Positions 26,749-36,520 of a DNA stretch of 45,096 nt are shown here, in pieces. The DNA is from Planctomycetota bacterium. GTDB taxonomy: Bacteria > Planctomycetota > Brocadiia > Brocadiales > Brocadiaceae. Under the pieces are notes generated by a model. The model ran no database searches. It saw only the letters and a list, made by a program, of their open reading frames with translations, and was not told where the DNA came from. Position numbers and translations under genes: made by a program. Position 1 is the first letter of the stretch; every line of letters starts with the position of its first letter. The stretch spans positions 1 to 45,096 of the forward strand of contig VGXX01000006.1 in the NCBI GenBank assembly GCA_016873155.1, read 5' to 3'.

Positions 26749-27396
26749 CTACTTTACAAAGGATACCTTCTTCGCCCAAACACTGTTGGGATAATCCTTT
26801 TTGAGTTTTCTCCAGGCATTTAATAATGCCTCCACGTTATGTGCATCCTTGTATTCCGAAACACCAAGCCAATACTGAGCCGGCGGTGCAATATCGCTCC
26901 TTGTGTATTTGTCAACTACCGATTTAAATTGAATGCTTGCGGTTTTATAGTCCTGCTTTTCCAGCGCCATCATACCCAATCCAAATTCCAATTGTGGAAT
27001 GAATTCATCGGGTGGAAGGAAGCCGTTAAAGCGATAATATTCCGTACCATTGGAATCGAGAACAAGGATCGTGGGCGTCCAGAATACCCGATATTTGTTT
27101 ACAATTTCTGAATTGGTTTGTACGTTGATTTGCAGTGGGATGAAATTTTTGCTTATGTAATCGACTACGGTAGCATCAGGGTACGTCACGGTACCCAGGG
27201 TTTTGCAGCCTGTTCAGGTGGGTATGAAAAAATCCAGCAGAATAGATTTTCCCGTTGTTTTTGCCTTAGCTATTGAATCTTCAAGGTTTTTTTCCCAGAC
27301 AATGGCCGGCGGAGTACTTTTATTGTCAGCGATGACTATACCAGCGACGGGTATTATTGTTAATGCGGCAAGAAAGGACAGGGCATATCTTCGCAT
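26749..27396 (-). CDS. Exported thioredoxin-like protein with TPR tail; in-frame TGA at the catalytic Cys (possible selenoprotein)
   Basis: Read through the TGA at 27214-27216, the gene gives 215 residues. There is a signal peptide (about 1-23), then a thioredoxin fold: LLDFFIPT, position 61 = TGA, then T-G-C-K. This is the CxxC site with its first cysteine replaced, i.e. UxxC if TGA is read as selenocysteine. The cis-proline loop FWTPTILVLD (P108) and a TPR-like C-terminal half follow, all intact in the same frame. A hairpin with stem GGGTAC/GTACCC and loop CGTGAC lies 18-35 bases after the TGA (27179-27196), in the place expected for a bacterial SECIS. The alternative is a Cys-to-stop nonsense mutation. 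No sel genes lie in the window. The product would act in the periplasm as a thiol reductant or oxidant. Confidence 0.75.
27179..27196 (-). promoter_or_regulatory. bSECIS-like hairpin after the in-frame TGA
   Basis: Six perfect base pairs (GGGTAC with GTACCC) enclose the loop CGTGAC, with G as the second loop base. The loop begins 23 bases after the TGA, inside the 16-37 base range described for bacterial SECIS elements. Confidence 0.45.
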
Positions 27397-27471
27397 GGTC
27401 TTCCTCCTTTTCTGAAAAAGGTGTGATTGGATGGATAAAAAACATGCTACAACATCTATAACACAATATTT

Positions 27472-28287
27472 TTATGGAGTCAATAAAATACTGTCAGTGT
27501 TATCCCGTGTCTTTTCCATGGTAAACTTCTCTACAAACCGTTCTACAAGATAGGCAAGATATTCTATGTCGATGTAAGCCTCTGCGCTGCTGTCCAGAAA
27601 CAATTTGCAACTTGCCTGAAACTCCTCATCGGCTTCCCAAAAGCATAAATACAGGGGTATGCGCGGCAACAGTTCAAAGCGACAAACAAAATCAGCTTTC
27701 ATCTTTCCTGAAGTTTCTATCCCACCCAGTTCTTTACTATGCACTTTCAGTTTGTCTCTATCATCGTTGAATGCCGTTGCGACCTTTTCTTCAGCGCTTC
27801 GCTGAAATGCCTTTACATGGGAGGCAGTATTGGGGAAGTGTCCCAGGGTAACCCACTCTCCGGTAAGAGGTTTATCGCCCTTTCTGCGGATATAATCGTA
27901 GATGATGATCTTTGACCACGAATCGTGACAATATTCGCCATTTTCGAACAACCCCTCTTTACGCATCTCGTAAGGTTTGTTTAACATTTTCAATCTGATA
28001 ATTTCGCATCCATTATTTGCCTCGAAATGGCCGCCAATGGCAGCAGACACCTCTTTGAAATTCGTGCGTTTCGCATCGACTTCCAATTCGCTGCTCACCC
28101 GCTCATAGTTATCCTCCTGAGTAACATTCGGTTTCAGGGAGGGCAATTCCATATTTTCCGGGCTTATATAAGGGCAATCGCTTATTTTACGTTGTGCATT
28201 TTTCACCTTGACTGCAAAGGCCATACAGGTGGGCACGCCGCATTTACCGCAATTTGTCTTTGGCAGTTTTTTGTATATGTCAATCAT
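27472..28287 (-). CDS. DUF3786 protein with 4Fe-4S domain
   Basis: 271 residues. The N-terminus carries an iron-sulfur motif of the CdhD/AcsC type (NCGKCGVPTCMAFAVKV ... DCPY), with cysteines at about 13, 16, 21 and 38. The remaining 220 residues match DUF3786 (YDYIRRKGDKPLTGEWVTLG, LPRIPLYLCFWEADEEF). Proteins of this kind occur in anaerobes with corrinoid or one-carbon metabolism, but no reaction is established. The ATG overlaps the ribF stop by four bases (ATGA), so it is made together with RibF. Confidence 0.85.
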   Translation of the reverse strand: MIDIYKKLPKTNCGKCGVPTCMAFAVKVKNAQRKISDCPYISPENMELPSLKPNVTQEDNYERVSSELEVDAKRTNFKEVSAAIGGHFEANNGCEIIRLKMLNKPYEMRKEGLFENGEYCHDSWSKIIIYDYIRRKGDKPLTGEWVTLGHFPNTASHVKAFQRSAEEKVATAFNDDRDKLKVHSKELGGIETSGKMKADFVCRFELLPRIPLYLCFWEADEEFQASCKLFLDSSAEAYIDIEYLAYLVERFVEKFTMEKTRDNTDSILLTP

Positions 28288-29222
28288 GCAATCCTTGCCA
28301 GCAGGACTTCTTTGTCTTTTTCGATCTGCGACTTGAGTTCGTCTGCCGTTTTAAATGGTATTTCGTCCCGTATCTTAAAGAGGAATTGCACCTCCAGATC
28401 CAATCCGTAAAGTGACTCCTGAAAATCGAGGATATGCACTTCGATCTCCAGGGTTTCGTCTTCACTGGAAAGTTCTTCTTTTGCAAAGGTAGGCCTTAAG
28501 CCGATGTTGGTCAATGCCGGATGTTCATGTCCCGCCCAGCGGACGCGTGTTCCGTAGACACCTCTTGGCGGTCTGACTTCATGATGCAGATTGAGATTGG
28601 CCGTTGGGTATCCCAGGGTTCTCCCCCTGCCGGACTTCTTCACTACCGTGCCCAGGATGGAAACAGGCCTGCCGAGCATCCCTTCCGCTTTTTTCAGTTC
28701 ACCTTCGAGAATGGCCTTTCGAATGGCCGTGCTGCTGATTACCTGTCCCCGGTATATTACCGGTGAACACCCATAGACCTCAAATCCGTATTTGTCTGCC
28801 AGGCTGCGAACCAGGGATATATTTCCTTCACGGCCTTTTCCGAAATGGCAATTGAATCCGAGTACAATACATTTTACATTCAGCCAGGAAACCAATATCT
28901 CACGGATAAAGTCTTCCGCGGTCATTTGTGCAAGTTTCTGGTCAAAACTAAGCACTACGGTATGATCGACTCCAAAGTGTTCAAATAATTTTAACCGATG
29001 TTCCAGAGAGGTAATAAAGGAAGGAGGTCTGTTTTCAATAATGTTTTTTGGGTGACGGTCAAAGGTAATTACTACCGACTCACCCTTTTTCTGTAAGGCA
29101 TTATGCCGTATGCATTCGATGATCTTCTGATGTCCACGGTGAACGCCATCGAACATTCCGATGGTAGCGACAGGGTAGTGAATTTTCCCGGTCAATTCCT
29201 TTCTGCCGTAAATCGTTTCCAA
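28284..29222 (-). CDS. ribF: Bifunctional riboflavin kinase / FAD synthetase
   Basis: Makes FMN and then FAD from riboflavin. 312 residues, the usual size. The N-terminal adenylyltransferase domain shows GMFDGVHRGHQKII and the late motif ISSTAIRKAI; the C-terminal kinase domain shows GRGRTLGYPTANL and RGVYGTRVRWAG. Overlaps the DUF3786 gene by four bases. It follows the ppiD-like gene after 74 bases. Confidence 0.95.
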   Translation of the reverse strand: METIYGRKELTGKIHYPVATIGMFDGVHRGHQKIIECIRHNALQKKGESVVITFDRHPKNIIENRPPSFITSLEHRLKLFEHFGVDHTVVLSFDQKLAQMTAEDFIREILVSWLNVKCIVLGFNCHFGKGREGNISLVRSLADKYGFEVYGCSPVIYRGQVISSTAIRKAILEGELKKAEGMLGRPVSILGTVVKKSGRGRTLGYPTANLNLHHEVRPPRGVYGTRVRWAGHEHPALTNIGLRPTFAKEELSSEDETLEIEVHILDFQESLYGLDLEVQFLFKIRDEIPFKTADELKSQIEKDKEVLLARIA

Positions 29223-29296
29223 CGTTTTCCCCTACCTGTTCATTATCAATCATCTCGGTGATATTCCGTATCTTTCCGTGGTGAATTATCAGCTTC

Positions 29297-31090
29297 TTAT
29301 TGAAATTTTGTGTATATCTCCATGTGCCGGTTGATGTCTTTCTGCCAATCGGCCAGGAAAGTCTCTTGTTTCTCATATAAATATCGCTTGGTTACGTTTT
29401 CCCTGTCCCTTTCAAAGGCGGATTTATCCGCAGCTTTCTTATCCAGTAACGCTATGATATAGCAGGTCTTTTCTCCGGATGTTTCTGCGGCTACCCCAAG
29501 CATACCAGGCTTCAGTTCGAATGCCTTTTTCGCCACGTTGGGACGATCTTCTTTGAGCGCGTCAATGTATCGAGACTCCTTATTGAAAAGCTTAACAGGA
29601 CGAGAAATATAGCCGGTTTCGCAAACTGAAATATCTTTTTGCGGACATTCTGCTTTAATCGATTTTACGATATCATCAAAGGAAATACTCTTGGTTGTTC
29701 CGGCATATTTTTCGGCAAGTTCCTTCGCTTTGAGGAATCCCTTTTCCAGCTTGAGGTCATTGATTACACTATTTCTGACCTCCTCGAATGGCGCAGGCGC
29801 AGATGGTCTTTTATCAACAACCTGGAAAACAACCTTACCCTCTACAAAATCGAAAGGAACGGATGGCTCGTATTTATCCCTCTCGAAAGCGACTTGAACA
29901 ATTTGGTCTGAACCGGGCAACACCTCCATGAGATCGTTTTCCGTAAGAAATTCATTTTTCGATTTCTTACCTTTCGGAATCTCATAGGTTACGTTGTATT
30001 TCGTTGCCAGGTCTTTAAAACTCGGACGTTCGGCCTTATCCATCGTCTCATATATTTCCTCGTCCAGTTTATTCATGATTTCCGCAGCCTTTTCCATTGC
30101 CTTTTGTCTTGCAAGGGTCTTTCGAATATCCTCTTTTACCTCAGCAAAGGGCTTATGGGTAAGCGAAGATTTCTTTTCCTGAGCTTTGCTGTCGTTCGCG
30201 GTCTCTTTTCCTTCTTTTTTTGAATTCTTCTTATCGGATGCCGAAGCGTCTTTGGTTGCGGCCTTGTTTTCCTTCGGTTCTTCGGGTTTCGGCTCTACAG
30301 AGGTAATTTTGAATTGTGTTTCCTTCGTGTCCTCATAATACTTTTTCATCTCTTCTTCTTCAACCGAAACGAGTTTTTCCATATCGTCAAATTTAGCAAT
30401 CAGGCATTCCAGTTTGACGATTTCAGGAAGCTTGTATCCGGGGTTACCAGCCGTTTCATTATATTCATCATTCTTGTATTTTTCATAATATACACGAATT
30501 TCATCCTCAGTTACGTTGGCAGAATCAAGAAAATCCTTCGCTTTCAATGGAAGCACCTTGAATTTTACCTGTTCGTTTTCAAGAGAATATCTCTGCCAGA
30601 TTTCCTCCGTCGTCATCTTGGTGGACGAACGTAACAGGGATTCCAGCTTTTCCACGAGCAATGCTTCTCTCATGGTACGGTCGATCTGCTCCGTGTTAAG
30701 CCTGAAGTTATTGCAGAGGAATTGCAAAAGCCCCGACCTCGGCATGTTTACCTGTCCGCCAAATATCTGAAAGGCCAGTCCCTGAAGCGCGCTCTCTACC
30801 TCCTGTGCCGTCACAACTATCCCCATCCTCTTTGCTTCTTCCGCAAACAGGAGTTGTTTCCAAACCAGCGAGACGATAGAATCTTTTGCCTGTGAAAAGA
30901 ACAATCTTTGCCATCGCCCCAACATGTCCGCAAATTCGTTTTGCGTAATCTTTCTGCCAAATATCTTTCCTATGGGTTTTTTGGGGATCATTTCCATAGC
31001 GGAATAGCTGATTCCCCAAACAAACATTGCAAAGATCATAACGATATAAACTGTTTTTTGATGCCTTCGGAACCAAGAACTCGAAACCAT
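29297..31090 (-). CDS. PpiD/SurA-like membrane-anchored periplasmic chaperone
   Basis: A 597-residue protein with one N-terminal membrane helix (about 13-33) and a large periplasmic part. Residues 40-170 fit a SurA_N chaperone domain (GRKITQNEFADMLGRWQRLF, QIFGGQVNMPRSGLLQF). A charged low-complexity linker (about 265-320, rich in K and E) precedes rotamase-like segments (VEGKVVFQVVDKRPSAPAPF). The architecture resembles PpiD; typical parvulin active residues are not obvious, so it may be a chaperone without isomerase activity. It should assist folding of exported proteins. Divergent from topA. Confidence 0.85.
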   Translation of the reverse strand: MVSSSWFRRHQKTVYIVMIFAMFVWGISYSAMEMIPKKPIGKIFGRKITQNEFADMLGRWQRLFFSQAKDSIVSLVWKQLLFAEEAKRMGIVVTAQEVESALQGLAFQIFGGQVNMPRSGLLQFLCNNFRLNTEQIDRTMREALLVEKLESLLRSSTKMTTEEIWQRYSLENEQVKFKVLPLKAKDFLDSANVTEDEIRVYYEKYKNDEYNETAGNPGYKLPEIVKLECLIAKFDDMEKLVSVEEEEMKKYYEDTKETQFKITSVEPKPEEPKENKAATKDASASDKKNSKKEGKETANDSKAQEKKSSLTHKPFAEVKEDIRKTLARQKAMEKAAEIMNKLDEEIYETMDKAERPSFKDLATKYNVTYEIPKGKKSKNEFLTENDLMEVLPGSDQIVQVAFERDKYEPSVPFDFVEGKVVFQVVDKRPSAPAPFEEVRNSVINDLKLEKGFLKAKELAEKYAGTTKSISFDDIVKSIKAECPQKDISVCETGYISRPVKLFNKESRYIDALKEDRPNVAKKAFELKPGMLGVAAETSGEKTCYIIALLDKKAADKSAFERDRENVTKRYLYEKQETFLADWQKDINRHMEIYTKFQ

Positions 31091-31217
31091 ATTCCCCTCT
31101 TAATCAAATACCATCAATCAATAGTAACGTCGAAAAATTAACATTAAAAATAGTATTTTAGCCATAAACCTTATAATTATCAAATGGATTTTTACATTAT
31201 AAATAACAAAAAATGTC

Positions 31218-31246
31218 TTGACACTTATTACAACCTCTGCTTAAAT
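31218..31246 (+). promoter_or_regulatory. Promoter of topA
   Basis: TTGACA (31218-31223), 17 bases, TTAAAT (31241-31246). It lies inside an upstream in-frame extension of topA, which supports the ATG at 31271 as the true start. Confidence 0.6.
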
Positions 31247-31270
31247 TTCACATTTCGAGGTTGTATATAT

Positions 31271-33574
31271 ATGCCTAAAACTAAGAAATACATGGTAATC
31301 GTTGAGTCCCCTGCCAAGGCAAAGACTATCGGCAAATATCTCGGTTCGTCTTACTTTGTTCGCTCATCAATGGGACATGTGCGTGACCTGCCCGAAAGAA
31401 AATTATCCGTTGACGTCGAAAACAACTTTACCCCCGAATATAAAATAATCCCCAGCCGGAAAAAGCTGGTGTCTGAATTAATAGTTGATTCTAAGAAGGC
31501 AGACGCCGTTTACCTTGCTTCCGATCTTGACCGGGAGGGAGAGGCAATTGCCTGGCATCTGTCGCAGGCCCTTGAAATTCCTGATGAAAAGGCGAAACGT
31601 GTCACCTTCAATGAGATTACGAAAGACGCTATTTTAGAGGCTTTCAATCACCCCGGTCCGATCAATATGGCAAAGGTCAATGCCCAGCAGGCACGCAGGA
31701 TACTCGACCGCCTTGTGGGTTATCAGATAAGCCCCCTGCTCTGGAAGAAGATTACAAAGGGACTCAGCGCCGGCCGTGTCCAATCCGTTGCAGTTCGGCT
31801 TATCGTAGAACGCGAGAAGGAAATCAAGGAATTTAAACCGCAGGAGTACTGGAAGATCACGGCGGAGTTGAAAATTTCCCCTGCGGATACAAAGAAACCT
31901 GAGGACGGTAAGACTTTTAAAGCTCTTTTACAGAAGCTTGATAATGAAAACGTTGAGGTAAAAAACGAACAACAAGCGAAGGACATTATTAACGAACTTC
32001 AAAAGACAGAGTACATTGTTGCAAATGTAAAAAAACAGACCAAACGTAATAATGCCCCTCCTCCTTTTACTACGAGTCTTTTACAACAGCAGGCGTCCAC
32101 GCGGTTACAGTTTAGCGCTAAGAAAACGATGCTCATTGCCCAGCAGCTATACGAGGGTATTGATATTGGCAAGGAAGGTTCTGTGGGGCTTATTACCTAT
32201 ATGAGAACGGATTCTTTTCATATTTCCGAACAGGCGCTGACATCCTGCCGGAAACTTATTACGGATAAATACGGCAAAGATTACATTCCTGAGAAGCCCA
32301 ATATGCATGCCTCAGACAAGAAGGGAACCCAGGGCGCACACGAAGCCATTCGCCCCACCTCTGTTGAGCATGCGCCCGAATCTATAAAGGACTTTTTAAC
32401 AAAAGATCAATACCGACTGTATGAACTGATATGGAATCGGTTTGTTGCCAGCCAGATGAAACCGGCGCTCTACGCCGTAACAGATGTTGAAATTAGTTCA
32501 GGACGATATACTTTTAAGGCCAGAGGCAGGGAATTGCTCTTTGACGGACACACCCGCATCTCAGGACACGAAATGGAAAAGGACGAACAAATCCTTCCGT
32601 CTCTGGAGAAAGACCAGAAACTCGAATTGATGGAATTGTCACCCACCCAGCATTTTACCCAACCGCCTCCCCGTTTTACCGAGGCATCTCTCGTTAAGAC
32701 TCTGGAAAAAATGGGCATCGGAAGACCCAGTACCTATGCTGCGATCATTTCTACAATCCAGGATCGCGGCTATGTCAAACAGGAGAAGCGTGCCTTTTAT
32801 GCAACGGAACTGGGGATATTGGTTACGGAAAAACTCGTCGAACATTTTGCAAAGATAATGGACGTAAAATTTACTTCACACATGGAGGATGAACTTGATA
32901 AGATTGAAGATGAGAAAATTGTATGGCTTGACGTGCTCAAGGAATTTTATGAGCCGTTTAAGAACGATTTAGAAAGGGCGGTGGGAGAGATGAAGAGCGT
33001 AAAAGGGACTCCGGAAGAAAGCACGAAGATATGCACCGTTTGTGGGCAGCCGATGGTGATACGATGGGGAAAACACGGGAAATTCCTGGGATGCTCTGCA
33101 TTCCCCAAATGTAAAAGCACACTCCCGCTGGATGAAAAAGGTGAACCTGCCGCTCCTGAGACTACTGATCAGAAATGTGAAAAATGCGGCAGCGCTATGG
33201 TCATTAGAACCAGCCGTCATGGAAAATTTCTGGCGTGTTCCGGATATCCAAACTGCAAGAACACAAAATCCCTTACCGGCGAAACGACCAAAGTCGAACC
33301 TACCAATGAAAAATGTGAAAAATGTGGCAGCCCTATGGTCATTCGATTCAGCAAGAAGGGACGATTCATGGGCTGTTCGGCCTATCCCAAATGCAGAAAT
33401 ATCAAATCCCTGCCTACGGGGGTAAAATGTCAGAAGGAGGGCTGCGATGGCGACCTGGTGCAACGCCGCTCGAAGAAGGGAGGTATCTTCTTCGGGTGCA
33501 GCAAATATCCTGAATGCGATTACATTGCGAAGGAATTACCCGATACTACAACTGATACCGTCAAGGAAGAATAA
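31271..33574 (+). CDS. topA: DNA topoisomerase I
   Basis: Type IA topoisomerase that relaxes negative supercoils. 767 residues from the ATG at 31271 (GAGG upstream). TOPRIM motifs VIVESPAKAKTIGKYLG and LASDLDREGEAIAWHL bind Mg. The catalytic tyrosine is Y310 in GLITYMRTDSFHIS. The C-terminus holds four zinc ribbons (CTVCG ... CSAFPKC, CEKCG ... CSGYPNC, CEKCG ... CSAYPKC, CQKEGC ... CSKYPEC). The frame is open to 31184, but the promoter lies within that part. Confidence 0.96.
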   Translation: MPKTKKYMVIVESPAKAKTIGKYLGSSYFVRSSMGHVRDLPERKLSVDVENNFTPEYKIIPSRKKLVSELIVDSKKADAVYLASDLDREGEAIAWHLSQALEIPDEKAKRVTFNEITKDAILEAFNHPGPINMAKVNAQQARRILDRLVGYQISPLLWKKITKGLSAGRVQSVAVRLIVEREKEIKEFKPQEYWKITAELKISPADTKKPEDGKTFKALLQKLDNENVEVKNEQQAKDIINELQKTEYIVANVKKQTKRNNAPPPFTTSLLQQQASTRLQFSAKKTMLIAQQLYEGIDIGKEGSVGLITYMRTDSFHISEQALTSCRKLITDKYGKDYIPEKPNMHASDKKGTQGAHEAIRPTSVEHAPESIKDFLTKDQYRLYELIWNRFVASQMKPALYAVTDVEISSGRYTFKARGRELLFDGHTRISGHEMEKDEQILPSLEKDQKLELMELSPTQHFTQPPPRFTEASLVKTLEKMGIGRPSTYAAIISTIQDRGYVKQEKRAFYATELGILVTEKLVEHFAKIMDVKFTSHMEDELDKIEDEKIVWLDVLKEFYEPFKNDLERAVGEMKSVKGTPEESTKICTVCGQPMVIRWGKHGKFLGCSAFPKCKSTLPLDEKGEPAAPETTDQKCEKCGSAMVIRTSRHGKFLACSGYPNCKNTKSLTGETTKVEPTNEKCEKCGSPMVIRFSKKGRFMGCSAYPKCRNIKSLPTGVKCQKEGCDGDLVQRRSKKGGIFFGCSKYPECDYIAKELPDTTTDTVKEE

Positions 33575-33614
33575 AATCAGGCTGTCTTTGGAAGCGCTTT
33601 TTTCGTTAAGTAAG

Positions 33615-34697
33615 ATGCTGAATTCCATCAATTTGCTGGTCTATTCTATCATACTCCTTCCATTTCTGACCATTCTGCCTGTGTCAGTTTCTTTAAGCAA
33701 TGCCGCCTCAAACGTAATAGCAGATTCGCACTCCGATGGTGACAAAATCCGGGCGATTAATTCCCTAAAGCCTGCATCTTCGCTTTCATGGAATGATATA
33801 AACGATTTTGTCTACCAACTGCAAGATATAGACCTTGCTGCTATAGGAGATACAAAATTTGATTTGGCTATCATAGATTATTCTGAAGATGGAAGTGAAT
33901 CCGGTAGATTTAGCGCAAAGGAAATAGAAACATTGATAAACAGCGCCAGCGGTTCAAAACGGGTACTGGCGTACATGAGCATTGGAGAGGCGGAAAATTA
34001 CAGATTTTATTGGGAGGAAAACTGGGATGCCGATAATGACGGTCAACCAGATGCAGGCGCTCCGGCATGGCTGGGGCCGTCTAATCCAAATTGGCCTGGA
34101 AACTACAAGATAAGATATTGGGAACCTGAATGGCAATCTATCATCTTTGGCACGTCCACGAGCTATCTCGATAAAATCATCGATACAGGTTTTGACGGGG
34201 TTTATCTTGATATTATAGATGCCTATGAATATTGGGGACCAGACGGAGAGAGCGGGGAAGACAGAGAAACGGCTGAGCAGGAAATGGTCGATTTCGTTGT
34301 TAAAATTTCTGAGTATGCCAAAGGTAAAAATTCGGACTTCGGCATATTTCCGCAAAATGGCGCTGCACTGGGCGCGTATGAAGAATATATTAATGCCGTA
34401 ACAGGAATCGGACAGGAGGACATTTATTACGGTTATGACGGCGATGGACAAAAAACACCAGGGAATGTTACGAAAGAATTAGAAGGATACCTTGATGTTT
34501 TTAAGGATGCAGGGAAACCGGTATTAGCTATAGATTATCCCTTCTCATGTTCTGAAGATGAACCCTGTTTTAACAAGAAAACCAGGAAGAAAATAAATAT
34601 TGCGTACAGGAAATCAAAGAAAAAGGGATATATCCCCTACTGCACCGTTCGAAACCTGAACTACCTTACCATCAATCCCGGACATCGACCTGAGTAG
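33615..34697 (+). CDS. GH114-type / TM1410-related exported glycosidase-like protein
   Basis: 360 residues from the ATG at 33615, the only plausible start just before a signal peptide (LLVYSIILLPFLTILPV). The rest is a TIM-barrel-like domain of the TM1410/GH114 group: WNDINDFVYQLQDIDLAAIG, FDLAIIDYSEDG, KRVLAYMSIGEAENYRFYW, GFDGVYLDIIDAYEYWG. GH114 members include endo-alpha-1,4-polygalactosaminidases; the substrate here is unknown. A DADNDGQPD stretch near residue 138 looks like a calcium loop. The frame is open upstream into topA, but those codons overlap topA and are unlikely to be used. Confidence 0.8.
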   Translation: MLNSINLLVYSIILLPFLTILPVSVSLSNAASNVIADSHSDGDKIRAINSLKPASSLSWNDINDFVYQLQDIDLAAIGDTKFDLAIIDYSEDGSESGRFSAKEIETLINSASGSKRVLAYMSIGEAENYRFYWEENWDADNDGQPDAGAPAWLGPSNPNWPGNYKIRYWEPEWQSIIFGTSTSYLDKIIDTGFDGVYLDIIDAYEYWGPDGESGEDRETAEQEMVDFVVKISEYAKGKNSDFGIFPQNGAALGAYEEYINAVTGIGQEDIYYGYDGDGQKTPGNVTKELEGYLDVFKDAGKPVLAIDYPFSCSEDEPCFNKKTRKKINIAYRKSKKKGYIPYCTVRNLNYLTINPGHRPE

Positions 34698-34742
34698 GAT
34701 GGGTCTTTATTCCGGCGGATGAGAATAATGTGAACTAAAACC

Positions 34743-36251
34743 TTATTTCAAAGTTATAAACCCTTTATTCTTTACAAAGACACTGACCGGCTTATTTGTT
34801 TCTAAGAATTCGTCCATGAGTGACATGAATTCCACGACAGATTGCACCTCTTTTGTGCCTACTTTTGTAATTAAATCACCTGGCTTTATGCCGGCGCGCC
34901 CGGCGGGGCTGTCCGCCTCAACGTCGACAACCAGAACCCCCTTCTCGCCTTCAAAACCGAGTGATTTTGCGATATCTTGATTCAGATCGTTGACCACCAG
35001 TCCCAGAGAGAATTTTGTCGGTTCATCCATCTTTCGAATAGCCAAATAAGTCTTGCCGGCAAGGTCTTCGGGTTGTTTTTCCACAAAGACATCCAGCGCA
35101 CTTTCTACTCCGTCCCGCAGGACTTTCACGACGATCCTTGTATCGACCTTTGCATGCCGGATGGCATGCTGGAGATCCGTTGTATTTCCAATCTTTTTTC
35201 CGCCTATCTCAGAAATGACATCACCGGGGCGGATGCCGGCCTTTGACGCAGGCGTATCGCTCCACACCTCCAAAACAAATGCGCCCATTTCTAAGGGCAG
35301 GCCAAAACGGGAAATAATTTCTTTTTTATCTTTGAGGCCAAGCGATGCGGCCAACTCATCGTTAATATCGTGTGTTCCCACACCCAAATATCCCCTTACA
35401 ACTGCTCCTGTCGCCATGATGTTTTCAGCAGTTTCTTTTGCAATAGCGGCGGAAATCGCAAATCCTACACCCTGAAAACCGCCTGAACGAGTTGCAATGG
35501 CGGTATTCACACCAATGACCTCGCCCCTGAGATTGACAAGCGGGCCTCCGCTGTTTCCAGGGTTGATGGCGGCATCCGTTTGGAAAAAATCCTCATAAAT
35601 AAAGGGAAGTACGAACGGAATGACATGCGTTCTCCCTTTTGCGCTGATAATGCCGGTAGAAACTGTTTGCTGGTACCCAAAAGGACTACCGATGGCAATA
35701 ACCCAATCGCCCACCTGCACTGCTTCTGAATCGCCAAATTCGGCGGGCAAGAAATTCTCTCCTTCTATCTTGATGACTGCAAGGTCTGTATTCGGGTCTA
35801 CGCCAACAATCTTGACATACTTGTATTGTTCACCATTATACGTAACCACCGTGATTTCATCTTCAGAAAAACCGCTGATAACGTGGTTGTTGGTTAAAAT
35901 ATAGCCGCGTTCATCAATGATAATACCAGAACCCAGTCCCTTTTTGGGTGTATTTTCGGGAGGATGATCGCGTTTTGGCTGAAAATCTTGATAGGGTGGC
36001 GACGGCTCTGCTCCCGTGCTGCTTTTTAAAGATTCCTTCTTTTCAGTACTTAAACTGACAACTGAAGGGCTGACGAGTTGTGAAACTTTTCGAAATGTTT
36101 CTAAAAGCGGTTTGGTTATTTTTTCGAGTTCAATGAGTTCTTGCTTTAATTTGTCGACCCCGGCATCCCGGCCTGCAAAAGTAGGGTAGTTATACAGGAA
36201 GGACAGGGAAGTTGCTATCAATGACAAAATTAATAGTTTTACGCATTTCAT
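34743..36251 (-). CDS. DegP/HtrA-family periplasmic serine protease
   Basis: Quality-control protease and chaperone of the periplasm. 502 residues with a signal peptide (about 1-26) and a trypsin-like domain with triad H123 (NNHVISG), D156 (NTDLAVIK) and S234 (NPGNSGGP). Two PDZ domains follow (about 285-375 and 395-500). A 40-residue linker rich in P, S and K separates the signal peptide region from the protease. The start ATG overlaps the upstream small gene by four bases. Confidence 0.94.
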   Translation of the reverse strand: MKCVKLLILSLIATSLSFLYNYPTFAGRDAGVDKLKQELIELEKITKPLLETFRKVSQLVSPSVVSLSTEKKESLKSSTGAEPSPPYQDFQPKRDHPPENTPKKGLGSGIIIDERGYILTNNHVISGFSEDEITVVTYNGEQYKYVKIVGVDPNTDLAVIKIEGENFLPAEFGDSEAVQVGDWVIAIGSPFGYQQTVSTGIISAKGRTHVIPFVLPFIYEDFFQTDAAINPGNSGGPLVNLRGEVIGVNTAIATRSGGFQGVGFAISAAIAKETAENIMATGAVVRGYLGVGTHDINDELAASLGLKDKKEIISRFGLPLEMGAFVLEVWSDTPASKAGIRPGDVISEIGGKKIGNTTDLQHAIRHAKVDTRIVVKVLRDGVESALDVFVEKQPEDLAGKTYLAIRKMDEPTKFSLGLVVNDLNQDIAKSLGFEGEKGVLVVDVEADSPAGRAGIKPGDLITKVGTKEVQSVVEFMSLMDEFLETNKPVSVFVKNKGFITLK

Positions 36252-36466
36252 TTTTTATCTGTAGGGGTTTTCAGTTTGTAAACCAGGTATCCACTACCTG
36301 CAAATATAAATACATCTAAGAAAAATGTTAAGATAACTACCTTTTTCGCTAATTGGGGATCGTTCGTCCTGTGGACTTTTGCAATTGCATTAAAGGTAAT
36401 ATATACAATTAAAATATATGCAAAACATACCCCTATAATCAAGGGTATTTTTCTTGAAGTTTTCAT
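36248..36466 (-). CDS. Small membrane protein, two helices
   Basis: 72 residues with two predicted membrane helices (about 7-28 and 43-63) and a charged loop between them. I do not recognise a family. The four-base overlap with degP implies co-translation, so a role near DegP in the envelope is possible. Confidence 0.65.
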   Translation of the reverse strand: MKTSRKIPLIIGVCFAYILIVYITFNAIAKVHRTNDPQLAKKVVILTFFLDVFIFAGSGYLVYKLKTPTDKK

Positions 36467-36520
36467 TCATTAACAGCGCAGTTAAATTATATTTTCAGAT
36501 AGTGATGTTTGGAAGCAGAC

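Noticed and set aside
31184-31270. N-terminal extension of topA
   Set aside because: Contains a good promoter and lacks a ribosome site; the family start and GAGG support 31271.
33447-33614. 56-codon extension at the start of the GH114-type gene
   Set aside because: Overlaps the end of topA and places the signal peptide deep inside the protein.
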